NCBI GenBank assembly: GCA_027024025.1
Contig: JALVTT010000015.1
Span: 1-56,002 of the forward strand
Direction of reading: 5' to 3'
Source: Sedimenticola sp.
GTDB lineage: Bacteria > Pseudomonadota > Gammaproteobacteria > Chromatiales > Chromatiaceae
DNA: 56,002 nucleotides
Positions within the stretch are counted from its first letter, which is position 1. Every line of letters begins with the position of its first letter. This document shows, piece by piece, positions 40,494 to 55,810 of this stretch. The translations under genes and the position numbers were made by a program. The notes beneath the pieces are model-generated. The model made no database searches. It was not told the origin of the DNA and saw only the letters and a program-made list of their open reading frames with translations.

Positions 40494-40559
40494 GGTGCGG
40501 TTCCCTCGTCACCGGCACCCTACGGCTCGGGTAGGGTGCGGTGAGGGACGAACCGCACC
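40494..40559. repeat. Dispersed GGTGCGGTT...AACCGCACC palindromic repeat between convergent genes
   Basis: GGTGCGGTTCCCTCGTCACCGGCACCCTAC-GGCTCG-GGTAGGGTGCGGTGAGGGACGAACCGCACC; near-perfect arms of about 29 nt. Confidence 0.7.
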
Positions 40560-40606
40560 GAAGCGGCAGCCGGCCGGGTCGAAAGGGCGGTTGAACCTCA
40601 GAGGGT

Positions 40607-41964
<1,358 letters not shown>

Positions 41965-41968
<4 letters not shown>

Positions 41969-43578
41969 GCCAGTTCGCGTCGGTTGGGGTTGGGGAAGCT
42001 CAGGTGGAAACAACTGCCGGTCGGGATGGGGCGGTACTGGATACGGATGCGGTTAGCTTCGCTCAACTGGCTGGCGATGTACAGGCCCAGGCCGGTGCCC
42101 TCGCTGCGGGTGGTGAAGAAGGGCTCGAACAGCTGCTCGACCTGCTCCGGGGGGATGCCGGGCCCGTTGTCCTGGACATCGATGAAAGGCCCGCCGGACT
42201 CGGGCGTGATGCCGGCCAGGATTTGGATACGCAGAGCGTCTGGACCGCCATGGAAGTGGTGCACCGCGTTATCGCAGAGTACCTCGATGATCTGCCTGAG
42301 TTGGCCCGCGTCGGCATGCACGGTGGTGTTCTCGGGATCGACCTGCACTCGCAGCTGATGTGGCGCCAGCACGCAGGTCTGACGCAGCTTCTCCGCCAGA
42401 TCCCGCAGCCAGGGGCCGAGTATCAGCGGATTGGGTTTGGGCAGGTTCTGGCGCGACAGCTTGAGGATGGTCTCGATCACCTCGTTCACGCGTTGCGAGT
42501 TCTGCAGGATAATCTCGATCATATGCCGGTCATCGGGCACCAGCTCGGTGGACTCTTGGAGCAGTTGCGCGGCATGGCTGATCGCGCCCAGGGGATTGCG
42601 CACCTCGTGCGCGATGCCGCCGGTCAGGCGGCCCAGCGAGGCGAGTTTCATCTGCTGGGCCTGGGCGGTCATCAGGGACACGTCCTCCAGCACCATCAGG
42701 GTACCATTATGGCCTTTTTTCCCTAGAGGCATGAAGCGGATATGCACATCGCGCTCGCCCGCGGGGCCAAGCCCTAGGGTGAGGTCGGCCTGTTGCGGAT
42801 CTTCCAGCCAGCGGGCATGGGCCTGGTGCAAGGCGGGGGAGACCGCCTCCAACGGGTGGTGGCGCATCGAGGGCGGCATGCCCAGCAGGGCCCAGGCCGC
42901 TTCGTTCATGATCTGTACCACCTGGTCCGGACCAACCACCACGATACCAGACCGGAGTTGCTGGATGACGAAGTCATTGAGCCGAGCCAGGTCCACCAGC
43001 TCGGTCTCGCGCTGGCGGACAAGCTGTTCGCTGTCCCGGGCCCGTTGCGAGAGCGTCAGCACCAGGATCACCAGCGCGAAATAGGCGATGCCCAGCAGGC
43101 CGGCCTGCACATAGGCGGTCTGCGGCAGTAGTCCCAGGCTGTTGGCCATGAACTCCTCGCCGATCACCGCCAGACTGGCGATGGCGGCCAGCGCCAGCGC
43201 GGCCTGCCCGGACAGAATGTGGGCCGCTAGGGCCACGGAGATGGCGATCAGTATGCCCACTCCGGAAGGCACGCCGCCGCTGGCGTACATCAGCAGGGTG
43301 AATAGCACGATGTCGATGGCGACGCTGAGGATGGTCAGCAGGCGCGGCGCGGCGGGCCGAGCCAGATTGAACATCAGCATGCCAATGGCGATCACCGAAT
43401 AGGCGACCACCCCGGGACCGAATAGGGTCGGATCGTGGGTGCCCAGGGGGCCGTGCCTGATGCCGAAAAACAGCGCCAGCATGACGGTGGCGACGAACAC
43501 CCGGTAGGACAGAAAGAGGTTCAGGGCGTGGCTGTCCCCGATGTCTTCGGCAAAGTTCTTGCTGTTATTTTGGTCCAT
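41965..43578 (-). CDS. pilS: Sensor histidine kinase PilS
   Basis: N-terminal TM segments; LASLGRLTGGIAHEVRNPLGAISHAAQLL H-box; DNGPGIPPEQVEQLFEPFFTTRSEGTGLGLYIAS. MDQNNSKNF start preferred over track start 43767. Confidence 0.93.
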
Positions 43579-43694
43579 CGGAAAAAGGCTTTTGCGCAAA
43601 CGGCCGTATTGGCTGAGAATACCATCCGGGACGGTTCTGAATAAGTCCGGCCGGTTGTCTATGCCGGCCGGCTGCCCCGGATTGCCCCTCCCCG

Positions 43695-43721
43695 ACCCTC
43701 CCCCCGCGAGCGGGAGAGGGT
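43695..43721. repeat. GC-rich hairpin in the pilS-sucC divergent region
   Basis: ACCCTCCCCCCGC-GAG-CGGGAGAGGGT. Confidence 0.45.
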
Positions 43722-43766
43722 CTGCGGAAGGATTTCCTTTTACAAGCAACGAAGAAGGGTCGGACA

Positions 43767-44932
<1,166 letters not shown>

Positions 44933-44936
<4 letters not shown>

Positions 44937-45802
44937 GCATCCTCGTCGATCAGAACACCCGGGTCATCTGCCAGGGCTTCACCGGACGTCAGGGCACCTT
45001 CCATTCGGAGCAGGCCATCGCCTACGGCACCAGGCTGGTCGGCGGGGTGACGCCGGGCAAGGGCGGACAGGCCCATCTGGACCGCCCGGTGTTCGACACC
45101 GTCCACGACGCGGTGGCCGAGACCGGCGCGGACGCCACCATGATCTATGTCCCGGCGGCCTTCGCCGCGGACGCCATCCTCGAGGCGGCCGACGCGGGCA
45201 TCGGCGTGATCGTGTGCATCACCGAGGGCATTCCGGTACAGGACATGCTGCGGGTGCGGGCCGAGCTGGACGGGCGCGACTGCCGCCTGATCGGTCCCAA
45301 CTGCCCGGGCGTCATCACCCCCGGGGCGTGCAAGATCGGCATCATGCCGGGCGTCATCCACCAGCCGGGCCGGGTCGGCATCGTGTCGCGCTCCGGCACC
45401 CTGACCTACGAGGCGGTGCATCAGACCACCCTGGCCGGCCTGGGTCAGTCGACCTGCGTGGGTATCGGCGGCGATCCCATCCAGGGCATGAACTTCATCG
45501 ACTGCATCGCCCTGTTCGAGGCCGACCCGCAGACCGAGGGCATCGTCATGGTGGGCGAGATCGGCGGCACCGCCGAGGAGGACGCCGCGGAATACATCCA
45601 GGCGCATGTCTCCAAGCCGGTGGTGGCCTATATCGCGGGCGTGACCGCGCCGCCCGGCAAGCGCATGGGCCACGCCGGGGCCATCGTCAGCGGCGGCAAG
45701 GGCACGGCCGAGGGCAAGTTCGCCGCGCTGGAGGCCGCCGGGGTACGCACCGTGCGCTCGCCCGCCATGATCGGGGACGCCATGGCCGAGCTGTTGGCCT
45801 GA
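44933..45802 (+). CDS. sucD: Succinyl-CoA synthetase alpha subunit
   Basis: [91 protein letters not shown]. Confidence 0.96.
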
Positions 45803-45822
45803 GACGCGGGCCGGAGCGCGGA

Positions 45823-47424
45823 ATGCGTATCGCCATTGCACAACTGAATCTGGTGGTGGGCGCCATCGAGGCCAACGCCCGGCGCGTGATCGAGCTGGGC
45901 CGGCGCCTGGCCGACGAAGGCGTGGACCTGGTGGTGTTCCCCGAGCTGACCCTGACCGCCTACCCCCCCGAGGACCTGCTGCTGCGCCCCGACTGCCAGG
46001 CGCGGGTGGACGCGGCCTTGGCCGATATCCGCCGCGAGGTGCGGGGCATCACCCTGGTGCTGGGCTATCCCGGCGAGCGTGACGGCGGGCGCTACAACCT
46101 GGCCGGGGTGCTGCGCGACGGGCGCCTGCTGGCGGAATACCGCAAGCGCGAGCTGCCCAATTACAGCGTGTTCGACGAGAAGCGCTATTTCTCCGCCGGC
46201 CGGGAGGCCGTGGTGTTCGAGCAGAACGGGGTGCGCCTGGCCCTGGCGATCTGCGAGGACGTCTGGTTCGACCGGCCGGTGGCCGATGCCGCCGCGGCCG
46301 GGGCGCAGCTGGTGCTGAACCTGAACGCCTCGCCCTATCACCGGGGCAAGATGGGCGAGCGCGAGCGTCAGGTCGAGCGCCTGGCCGCGCGTCACGGCCT
46401 GGGGCTGGTGTATGTCAACCAGGTCGGCGGCCAGGACGAGCTGGTCTTCGACGGCGCCTCCTTCGTGTGCGATGCGCGTGGCCATACCGTGCTGCGCTGT
46501 CCCCAGTTCGAGGAGACGGTGCAGCGGTTCGAGGTCGCCCCCGGCGGCCAGCCCTCGGGCGGTGACTGTCACCCGCCCCTGGAGGGTCTGGAGGAGGTCT
46601 ATCGCGCCCTGGTCTGCGGGGTGCGCGACTATGTGCGCAAGAACGGCTTCCCCGGTGTGGTGCTGGGCCTCTCGGGCGGCATCGATTCGGCCCTGACCCT
46701 GGCCATCGCGGTGGATGCCCTGGGCGCGGAGCAGGTCGAGGTGGTGCTGATGCCCTCGCGCTACACCGCCGAGATCAGCAACCAGGACGCCGCAGAGCAG
46801 GCCAAGCGCATGGGCGTGAAGCACCAGACCATCCCCATCGAGCCGGCCTTCCAGGCCTTTCTCGGGATGCTAGAGCCGGCCTTCGCCGGGCGCGAGCCTG
46901 ACGTGACCGAGGAGAACATCCAGGCGCGCTGCCGGGGCCTGCTGCTGATGGCGATCAGCAACAAGACCGGGCGCATGCTGTTGACCACCGGCAACAAGAG
47001 CGAGATGTCGGTGGGCTATGCCACGCTGTATGGCGACATGAACGGGGGCTTCGCGCCGCTCAAGGACGTGCCCAAGACCCTGGTCTACGCCCTGGCGCGC
47101 TGGCGCAACCGCGACGGCGAGGTGATCCCGGAGCGGGTCATCGTGCGCCCGCCCTCCGCGGAACTGCGGCCGGACCAGCGCGACAGCGACAGCCTGCCGG
47201 ACTACGACCGCCTGGACGAGATCATCGAGCGTTTCGTGGAGCGCGACCAGTCGGTGGACGAGATCGTGGCCGCGACCGGTTTCGACGCCACGGAGGTCTC
47301 GCGCATCACGCGCATGGTGATCCGCAACGAGTACAAGCGACGCCAGGCCCCGCCCGGGGTGCGCATCAGCCAGCGCGCCTTCGGCCGCGACCGGCGCTAT
47401 CCCATCGTGAACGGCTGCTTGTAA
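45823..47424 (+). CDS. nadE: Glutamine-dependent NAD+ synthetase
   Basis: Nitrilase domain (VVFPELTLTAYPPEDLL, LALAICEDVWF) plus synthetase domain (VLGLSGGIDSALTLAIAVDALG, TTGNKSEMSVGYATLYGDMNGGFAPLKDV). Confidence 0.96.
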   Translation: MRIAIAQLNLVVGAIEANARRVIELGRRLADEGVDLVVFPELTLTAYPPEDLLLRPDCQARVDAALADIRREVRGITLVLGYPGERDGGRYNLAGVLRDGRLLAEYRKRELPNYSVFDEKRYFSAGREAVVFEQNGVRLALAICEDVWFDRPVADAAAAGAQLVLNLNASPYHRGKMGERERQVERLAARHGLGLVYVNQVGGQDELVFDGASFVCDARGHTVLRCPQFEETVQRFEVAPGGQPSGGDCHPPLEGLEEVYRALVCGVRDYVRKNGFPGVVLGLSGGIDSALTLAIAVDALGAEQVEVVLMPSRYTAEISNQDAAEQAKRMGVKHQTIPIEPAFQAFLGMLEPAFAGREPDVTEENIQARCRGLLLMAISNKTGRMLLTTGNKSEMSVGYATLYGDMNGGFAPLKDVPKTLVYALARWRNRDGEVIPERVIVRPPSAELRPDQRDSDSLPDYDRLDEIIERFVERDQSVDEIVAATGFDATEVSRITRMVIRNEYKRRQAPPGVRISQRAFGRDRRYPIVNGCL

Positions 47425-47823
<399 letters not shown>

Positions 47824-47848
47824 GGCGTTCAGCCCGCCGGCGCGCGGC

Positions 47849-47878
47849 GGCCCGACGGGGCCCTGACCCTGTCGGGCC
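47849..47878. terminator. Bidirectional hairpin between convergent glnB and bamD
   Basis: GGCCCGAC-GGGGCCCTGACCCT-GTCGGGCC. Confidence 0.5.
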
Positions 47879-48694
47879 TCAGTTCTTGTCCAGCCCGAAG
47901 TAGTCCCACAGCTTCCGGGTCCAGCTCTTTTCCTGCATCTTCTGCGGGTCGGGGATCAGGGCCCCGGATTTCTCGTTCAGGGCCAGCACGCGCCTGGCGT
48001 CATTGGCCAGGTCCTTCATGCCCAGACGGGTGTAGGCGTCTATCATCACCTCCAGCGCATCCTTCACTGCGGGGGTGCGCTGATAGTGCTCCACCACATA
48101 GCTGGCGCGCTGGGCCGCCGCCACATAGGCGCCGCGCTTGATGTAGTAACGCGCCACGTGAACCTCGTAGCGCGCCAGGTTGTTGCGCAGGTAGAGCATG
48201 CGCTTGCGCGCGTCCTCGGCGTAATCGGAGTCGGGAAACTCCTTGAGCACATGCTCGAAGTCCTTGTACGAGTCCAGGGCCGCGCCCGGGTCGCGCTGCG
48301 AGTTGTCGGTGGGAGTGAAGCGCGAGAGAAAGCCCAGCGAGCGGTTGAAGTTGGTCAGCCCCTTCAGATAGTAGGCGTAGGCCACCGCCGGATGGCCGGG
48401 GTGCAGCTTGATGAAGCGGTCGGCCGCGGCCAGGGCCGATTCCGGCTCGCCCACCTTGTAATAGGCATAGGCCACGTCTAGCTGCGCCTGGTGGGCGTAC
48501 TTGCCGAAGGGATAGCGCGACTCGAGCTTTTCGTAGTAGTCGATCGCCTTCTCATAGTTGCCCGAGGCCAGTTCAGAGGAGGCCTCTCTGTAGAGTTTCT
48601 GCTGGCTCCAGCCCTTGGTCTCGTCCTTGTCGTTCAAGGAAGAGCAGCCGCTGAGCAGGAGGGCGAATAGTAATGGCCAGAACAGACGTGACAT
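47879..48694 (-). CDS. bamD: Outer membrane protein assembly factor BamD
   Basis: MSRLFWPLLFALLLSGCSSLNDKDETKGWSQQKLYREASSELASGNYEKAIDYYEKLESRYPFGKYAHQAQLDVAYAYYK; divergent from rluD. Confidence 0.95.
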   Translation of the reverse strand: MSRLFWPLLFALLLSGCSSLNDKDETKGWSQQKLYREASSELASGNYEKAIDYYEKLESRYPFGKYAHQAQLDVAYAYYKVGEPESALAAADRFIKLHPGHPAVAYAYYLKGLTNFNRSLGFLSRFTPTDNSQRDPGAALDSYKDFEHVLKEFPDSDYAEDARKRMLYLRNNLARYEVHVARYYIKRGAYVAAAQRASYVVEHYQRTPAVKDALEVMIDAYTRLGMKDLANDARRVLALNEKSGALIPDPQKMQEKSWTRKLWDYFGLDKN

Positions 48695-48742
48695 GCGCGA
48701 TAATCCCTCCAGAATCCAGCCGAGAGTATACCGGAACACCCG

Positions 48743-49780
48743 ATGACTGACGATGCACGAGATGAAACCGAGCGGCACGCCGAAATCGGACCGGAACTGG
48801 CTGGCAGGCGCCTGGACCAGGCCCTGGCGCGGCTGTTCCCGGAGTTCTCGCGCAGCCGCCTGCAGGCCTGGATACGCGAGGGCCGCGTGAGCCTGAACGG
48901 GACGGCGGCGCGGCAGCGCGACAAGGTCTCGGCCGGTGACCGGGTGCTGCTGCACCCCCTGATCGAGGAGCAGGTCGAGTGCCGGCCACAGGCGCTGCCG
49001 CTGGACATCGTGTTCGAGGACGAACATCTGCTGGTGGTCAACAAGCCCGCCGGGCTGGTGGTGCACCCGGCCGCGGGCAACCCCGACGGTACCCTGCAGA
49101 ACGGCCTGCTGTTCCACGATCCGGCGCTGGCCGCGCTGCCGCGCGCCGGCATCGTGCATCGCCTGGACAAGGACACCACCGGCCTGATGGTGGTGGCGCG
49201 CACCCAGCTGGCCTATCAGCGCCTGGTGGCGGCCCTGGCCGCGCGCGAGATCCACCGTGAGTACCGCGCCCTGGTGCTGGGCCGGCTGAACCGCCCGGGG
49301 CGTATCGACGAGCCGATCGGCCGCCACCCCACCCAGCGCACCCGCATGGCGGTCAATCCACTGGGCAAGCCCGCGGTGACCCACTACGAGGCGCTGGAGA
49401 CCTTCCGCAAACACACCCTGCTCAGGGTGCGCCTGGAGACCGGACGCACCCACCAGATCCGCGTCCACATGGCCTATATCCGGCATCCCATCTTCGGCGA
49501 CCCGGTGTACGGCGGGCGCCTTCAGCTGCCGCCCGGCGCCGATGACGCGCTCAAGGCCCTGATGCGCGGTTTTGGCCGCCAGGCCCTGCACGCGCGCCGT
49601 CTGGGCCTGAGCCATCCGGTCAGCGGCCAGGCCATGCAGTGGGAGGCGCCGCTGCCGGCGGACATGACGGCCCTGCTGGAGGCCCTGCGTGCCCATGCGC
49701 GGGCGGCGGATGAGGGCTTCGGCGAGGATTTCTACACGGCCTTCAGCGAACAGGGGTACGAGATCGATGACCCGGACTGA
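48743..49780 (+). CDS. rluD: 23S rRNA pseudouridine(1911/1915/1917) synthase RluD
   Basis: S4-like domain then VVNKPAGLVVHPAAGNPDGTLQNGLL, RAGIVHRLDKDTTGLMVVARTQLAYQ, RVRLETGRTHQIRVHMAYIRHPIFGDPVYGG. Confidence 0.95.
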   Translation: MTDDARDETERHAEIGPELAGRRLDQALARLFPEFSRSRLQAWIREGRVSLNGTAARQRDKVSAGDRVLLHPLIEEQVECRPQALPLDIVFEDEHLLVVNKPAGLVVHPAAGNPDGTLQNGLLFHDPALAALPRAGIVHRLDKDTTGLMVVARTQLAYQRLVAALAAREIHREYRALVLGRLNRPGRIDEPIGRHPTQRTRMAVNPLGKPAVTHYEALETFRKHTLLRVRLETGRTHQIRVHMAYIRHPIFGDPVYGGRLQLPPGADDALKALMRGFGRQALHARRLGLSHPVSGQAMQWEAPLPADMTALLEALRAHARAADEGFGEDFYTAFSEQGYEIDDPD

Positions 49781-50528
49781 GCCCGGCGACTGGCTGTGGC
49801 CGGACTGGCCCGCCCCGCCGGGGGTGCGGGCGGTCTCCACCAGCCGCAACGGCGGGGTCAGCCGCGCGCCCTGGGATTCGCTCAACCTGGGCGATCATGT
49901 GGACGACCGGCCGCGGGACGTGCGCGAGAACCGCCGCCGCCTGCGCGAGGCCCTGGATCTGCCCGCCGAGCCGGTGTGGCTGCGCCAGGTCCACGGCCGC
50001 GGGGTGGCCGTGCTGCGCGGCGGGGAGCGGACGCCGGAGGCCGATGCCGCCTTCACCCGCGTCCCCGGGGTGGTATGCGCGGTGCTGACCGCCGACTGCC
50101 TGCCGGTGCTGTTCGCCGACACGCGCGGCGGGGCGGTCGCGGCGGCGCACGCCGGCTGGCGCGGGCTGGCCGGCGGGGTGCTGGAATCCACCCTGGGCTG
50201 TTTCGACGATCCCGGGCGGGTGCTGGCCTGGCTGGGCCCGGCCATCGGACCGGAGGCCTTCGAGGTGGGGGATGAGGTGCGGGCGGCCTTCGCGGACATC
50301 CAGCCGGAGGCGGCCGCCGCCTTTCGTCCGCATCGGCCGGGCCGCTGGCTGGCGGACATCTACGCCCTGGCGCGCCTGCGCCTGGCGCGCGCCGGGCTGG
50401 GGCGGGTCTTCGGCGGCGGTCACTGCACCTGGCGCGAGGCGGGGCGATTTTTTTCCTACCGGCGGGACGGAATAACGGGCAGAATGGCCAGCATGATCTG
50501 GTTCGACGAGGAGCACGCAGGTGAGTGA
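49767..50528 (+). CDS. pgeF: Peptidoglycan editing factor PgeF (polyphenol oxidase/YfiH family)
   Basis: VRAVSTSRNGGVSRAPWDSLNLGDHVDD, CAVLTADCLPVLFADTRGGAVAAAHAGWRGLAGGVLE. Confidence 0.94.
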   Translation: MTRTEPGDWLWPDWPAPPGVRAVSTSRNGGVSRAPWDSLNLGDHVDDRPRDVRENRRRLREALDLPAEPVWLRQVHGRGVAVLRGGERTPEADAAFTRVPGVVCAVLTADCLPVLFADTRGGAVAAAHAGWRGLAGGVLESTLGCFDDPGRVLAWLGPAIGPEAFEVGDEVRAAFADIQPEAAAAFRPHRPGRWLADIYALARLRLARAGLGRVFGGGHCTWREAGRFFSYRRDGITGRMASMIWFDEEHAGE

Positions 50529-51045
50529 GAACTGGCGGATGCTGACCCTGATCGGCCGGGACGCGCCCGGCATCGTGGCCGCGGTGACCGGCGCCCTGGC
50601 GGACTCCGGGGTGACCCTGGGCGAGACCTCCATGCTGCGTCTGGGCGGCAATTTCACCATCATGATGATGGTCTCGGGCGAGGCCGACGAGGCCCGTCTG
50701 CGCGCCCTGCTGGCCCCGGTGATCGAGGCGCGCGGCATGTGCCTGCACGTCGATCCCATCGAGGCCCGTCTGCACGAACACCTGGTGCCCAATGTGCAGG
50801 TGAGCGTGAGCGGCGCCGACCGCGTGGGCATCGTGGCCCAGGTCACCGCCGCCCTGGCCGAGGGCGGTTTCAACATCCTGGACCTGGACTCCGACCTGGC
50901 CGGCACCGAGGCCGAGCCGGTCTATATCCTGCTCATCACCGGCATCGCCACTGAGTCGGTGGAACAGATCGAACAACGCCTGGCGCCCCTGCGCGCCGGC
51001 GGGGTCTCGGTCAACGTCACGCCCATCGAGACCTATATCGGATAG
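50521..51045 (+). CDS. Tandem ACT-domain protein, GcvR-like
   Basis: LTLIGRDAPGIVAAVTGALADSGVTLGETSMLRLGGNFTIMMMVSG plus second ACT repeat VSVSGADRVGIVAQVTAALAEGGFNILDLDSDLAG. Confidence 0.85.
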   Translation: MSENWRMLTLIGRDAPGIVAAVTGALADSGVTLGETSMLRLGGNFTIMMMVSGEADEARLRALLAPVIEARGMCLHVDPIEARLHEHLVPNVQVSVSGADRVGIVAQVTAALAEGGFNILDLDSDLAGTEAEPVYILLITGIATESVEQIEQRLAPLRAGGVSVNVTPIETYIG

Positions 51046-51049
51046 CCCG

Positions 51050-51604
51050 GTGGCGGTACTCGACATCCTCAAGCTTCCGGACCCGCGCCTCAAGCAGGTC
51101 TCGGAGCCGGTCACCGGGTTCGACGCGGCGCTGCAGGCCTTCATCGACGACCTGGAGGAGACCCGCCAGGCCGGGCCCGCGGCGGTGGGCATCGCCGCGC
51201 CGCAGGTCGGGGTGTTCCGGCGCATCGTCATCATCGACTGCTCCACCACCCGCAAGCCGGTGCCCAACCACGGGCATCTGATCCTGGTGAACCCGGAGAT
51301 CACCCACTGGGAGGGCTATGAGCCCGGGCGCGAGGGCTGTCTCTCGGTGCCGGACTATACCGGCAATGTGATCCGCGCCACCCAGATCCGGCTCAGCGCC
51401 CTAGACCGCCACGGCGAGCCCGTGGAATACGAGATGGAAGGCTACGAGGCGCGCGCCGCGCAGCACGAGATCGACCACCTCGACGGCATCCTGTTCGTCG
51501 ACCGGGTGGTCAGCCGGCGCACCGACCTGTTTCGGCGCAAGGTCTATCAGAAAGGCGGGAAGAAGAACGTCACCACGAAGGGCACGAAGAACACGAAGGA
51601 CTGA
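51050..51604 (+). CDS. def: Peptide deformylase, C-terminus formed by a dispersed repeat
   Basis: GIAAPQVGVF, EGCLSVPDY, QHEIDHLDGILFVDR; last residues NVTTKGTKNTKD are encoded by the repeat arm at 51570-51598. GTG start. Confidence 0.93.
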   Translation: MAVLDILKLPDPRLKQVSEPVTGFDAALQAFIDDLEETRQAGPAAVGIAAPQVGVFRRIVIIDCSTTRKPVPNHGHLILVNPEITHWEGYEPGREGCLSVPDYTGNVIRATQIRLSALDRHGEPVEYEMEGYEARAAQHEIDHLDGILFVDRVVSRRTDLFRRKVYQKGGKKNVTTKGTKNTKD

Positions 51605-51788
51605 GAGGTTCCGGTGAAGAATCGATGCCTCTTGCCCGCGGGTGCGGGGTCATGAGGGGAATAGGCCGTTGATTTGATTCCCTCACCCTGGGCCCTGTTG
51701 CTCAGCCTTTCCCTCACTAAGTGGAGGAGGTGATAAACATGATGTACCCGATTTGAGGTCTTCGTGTTCTTCGTGTCCTTTGTGGTGA
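51570..51788. repeat. Element of about 219 bp bounded by 29-bp terminal inverted repeats (TCACCACGAAGGGCACGAAGAACACGAAG type)
   Basis: Left arm TCACCACGAAGGGCACGAAGAACACGAAG (51570-51598); right arm CTTCGTGTTCTTCGTGTCCTTTGTGGTGA (51760-51788); 27/29 complementary. Confidence 0.75.
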
Positions 51789-51796
51789 GAGGGGCG

Positions 51797-51822
51797 CTTG
51801 TATTTTTCCGGATATCCCCCAT
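51797..51822 (+). promoter_or_regulatory. Sigma32 heat-shock promoter for clpB
   Basis: CTTGTA-N14-CCCCAT(AT) about 40 nt upstream of the clpB ATG. Confidence 0.75.
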
Positions 51823-51861
51823 ATGTCCTACAGTTGAAGCCAAGATTCCGGAGAAAGACCC

Positions 51862-54495
<2,634 letters not shown>

Positions 54496-54518
54496 GCCCC
54501 GGCGTTGACCGCATGACG

Positions 54519-54556
54519 ACACCCTGTCAGGGTTCTGCCCCTGGCAGGGTGTTTTC
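54519..54556 (+). terminator. Rho-independent terminator after clpB
   Basis: ACACCCTG ... CAGGGTGT followed by TTTTC. Confidence 0.75.
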
Positions 54557-54573
54557 TTGAGGAATGGTCCGAT

Positions 54574-55782
54574 ATGGAATGGTTGCTGCCGCTGATCGCC
54601 CTGGCGACGGCCGTCGCGCTGCTCAGCCGCCCGCTGCGCGAGAACCGTGCATGGCGCGCCACGGTCACGCCGTTGGCCTCGATCATCGGCAGCGGCTTCC
54701 TGGTGGTGGCGCCCATCCTGGGGCATCTGCTGGGGGTCTATGCCTTCGCCGGCATGCTGCTGATCGTGCTGGTGGCGGTCGCCGTGGGCGAGGTGATCCG
54801 CTTCAACATCGCGCACCTGGAGCCGCGCCTGGCCGGCGCGCGCGTCACCCCGGCCGGGGCCTGGCTGGAGCGTGCGGCCAATCTGTCGCTGTCGCTGGCC
54901 TATGTGGTGTCGGTGGCCTTCTATCTGCGTCTGCTGTCGGCCTTCGCCCTGCGGCCCCTGGGCCAGGACCATGCGCCCTGGCCGGATCTGTTGACCACGG
55001 TGATCCTGGCCCTGATCGGCCTGGTCGGCTGGCGGCGCGGGCTGCGGGCGCTGGAAAACCTGGAGGAATACTCGGTCTCGATCAAGCTGGCGGTGATCGC
55101 GGCGTTGCTGGTGGGGCTGGGCTGGCACGACTTCGGCAGCGGTTTCGATCTCTCGGGCCTGGCGCCGGTGCGTCACGACCTCTGGGACACCGCGCGCACC
55201 CTGGGCGGCCTGCTGCTGGTGGTGCAGGGCTTCGAGACCTCCCGTTATCTGGGTGACGAGTACCGGCCGGAACTGCGCATCCGCACCATGCGCCGGGCGC
55301 AGTGGCTGTCCGGGGTGATCTATCTGGTGTTCGTGCTGCTGGTCACGCCCCTGCTGGGGATGACCGAGGCCGGACGGGTGGACGAGACCGCGGTCATCGA
55401 CCTGGCCTCGGCGGCCGCCCGGGTGCTGGGGCCCATGCTGGTGCTGGCCGCGATCATGAGCCAGTTCAGCGCCGCGGTGGCCGATACCGTGGGGGCCGGC
55501 GGCCTGGTGCAGGAGGAGACGGCCCGGCGCATCAGCGACCGGCGCGCCTATCTGCTGGTGAGCGGCCTGGCCATCGTCCTGGTCTGGAGCGCCAACCTGT
55601 TCGAGATCATCAGCCTGGCCTCGCGCGCCTTCGCCCTCTATTACCTGCTGCAGACCTTGCAGGCCCTGCGCCTCGCGCGGCACCTGGAGGCCTGCCGCGA
55701 TCGGATCTTCTGCCATATCCGCTTTGGTACCGTGGCCCTGCTGCTGGCCTTCATCGTGCTCTTTGGCAAGGCTGTGGGCTGA
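54574..55782 (+). CDS. APC/LeuT-fold-like integral membrane permease, substrate unknown
   Basis: About 11 hydrophobic segments; SIIGSGFLVVAPILG resembles the APC TM1 motif; GLLLVVQGFETSRYLGDEYRP resembles the TM6 unwound region. Confidence 0.65.
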   Translation: MEWLLPLIALATAVALLSRPLRENRAWRATVTPLASIIGSGFLVVAPILGHLLGVYAFAGMLLIVLVAVAVGEVIRFNIAHLEPRLAGARVTPAGAWLERAANLSLSLAYVVSVAFYLRLLSAFALRPLGQDHAPWPDLLTTVILALIGLVGWRRGLRALENLEEYSVSIKLAVIAALLVGLGWHDFGSGFDLSGLAPVRHDLWDTARTLGGLLLVVQGFETSRYLGDEYRPELRIRTMRRAQWLSGVIYLVFVLLVTPLLGMTEAGRVDETAVIDLASAAARVLGPMLVLAAIMSQFSAAVADTVGAGGLVQEETARRISDRRAYLLVSGLAIVLVWSANLFEIISLASRAFALYYLLQTLQALRLARHLEACRDRIFCHIRFGTVALLLAFIVLFGKAVG

Positions 55783-55810
55783 GCCGACGCCGGGGCATCG
55801 AACCCGGGAC

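Noticed and set aside
48743-49885. Upstream extension of the bamD ORF to 668 aa
   Set aside because: Antisense to rluD; lipoprotein signal MSRLFWPLLFALLLSGCSS gives the start at 48694.
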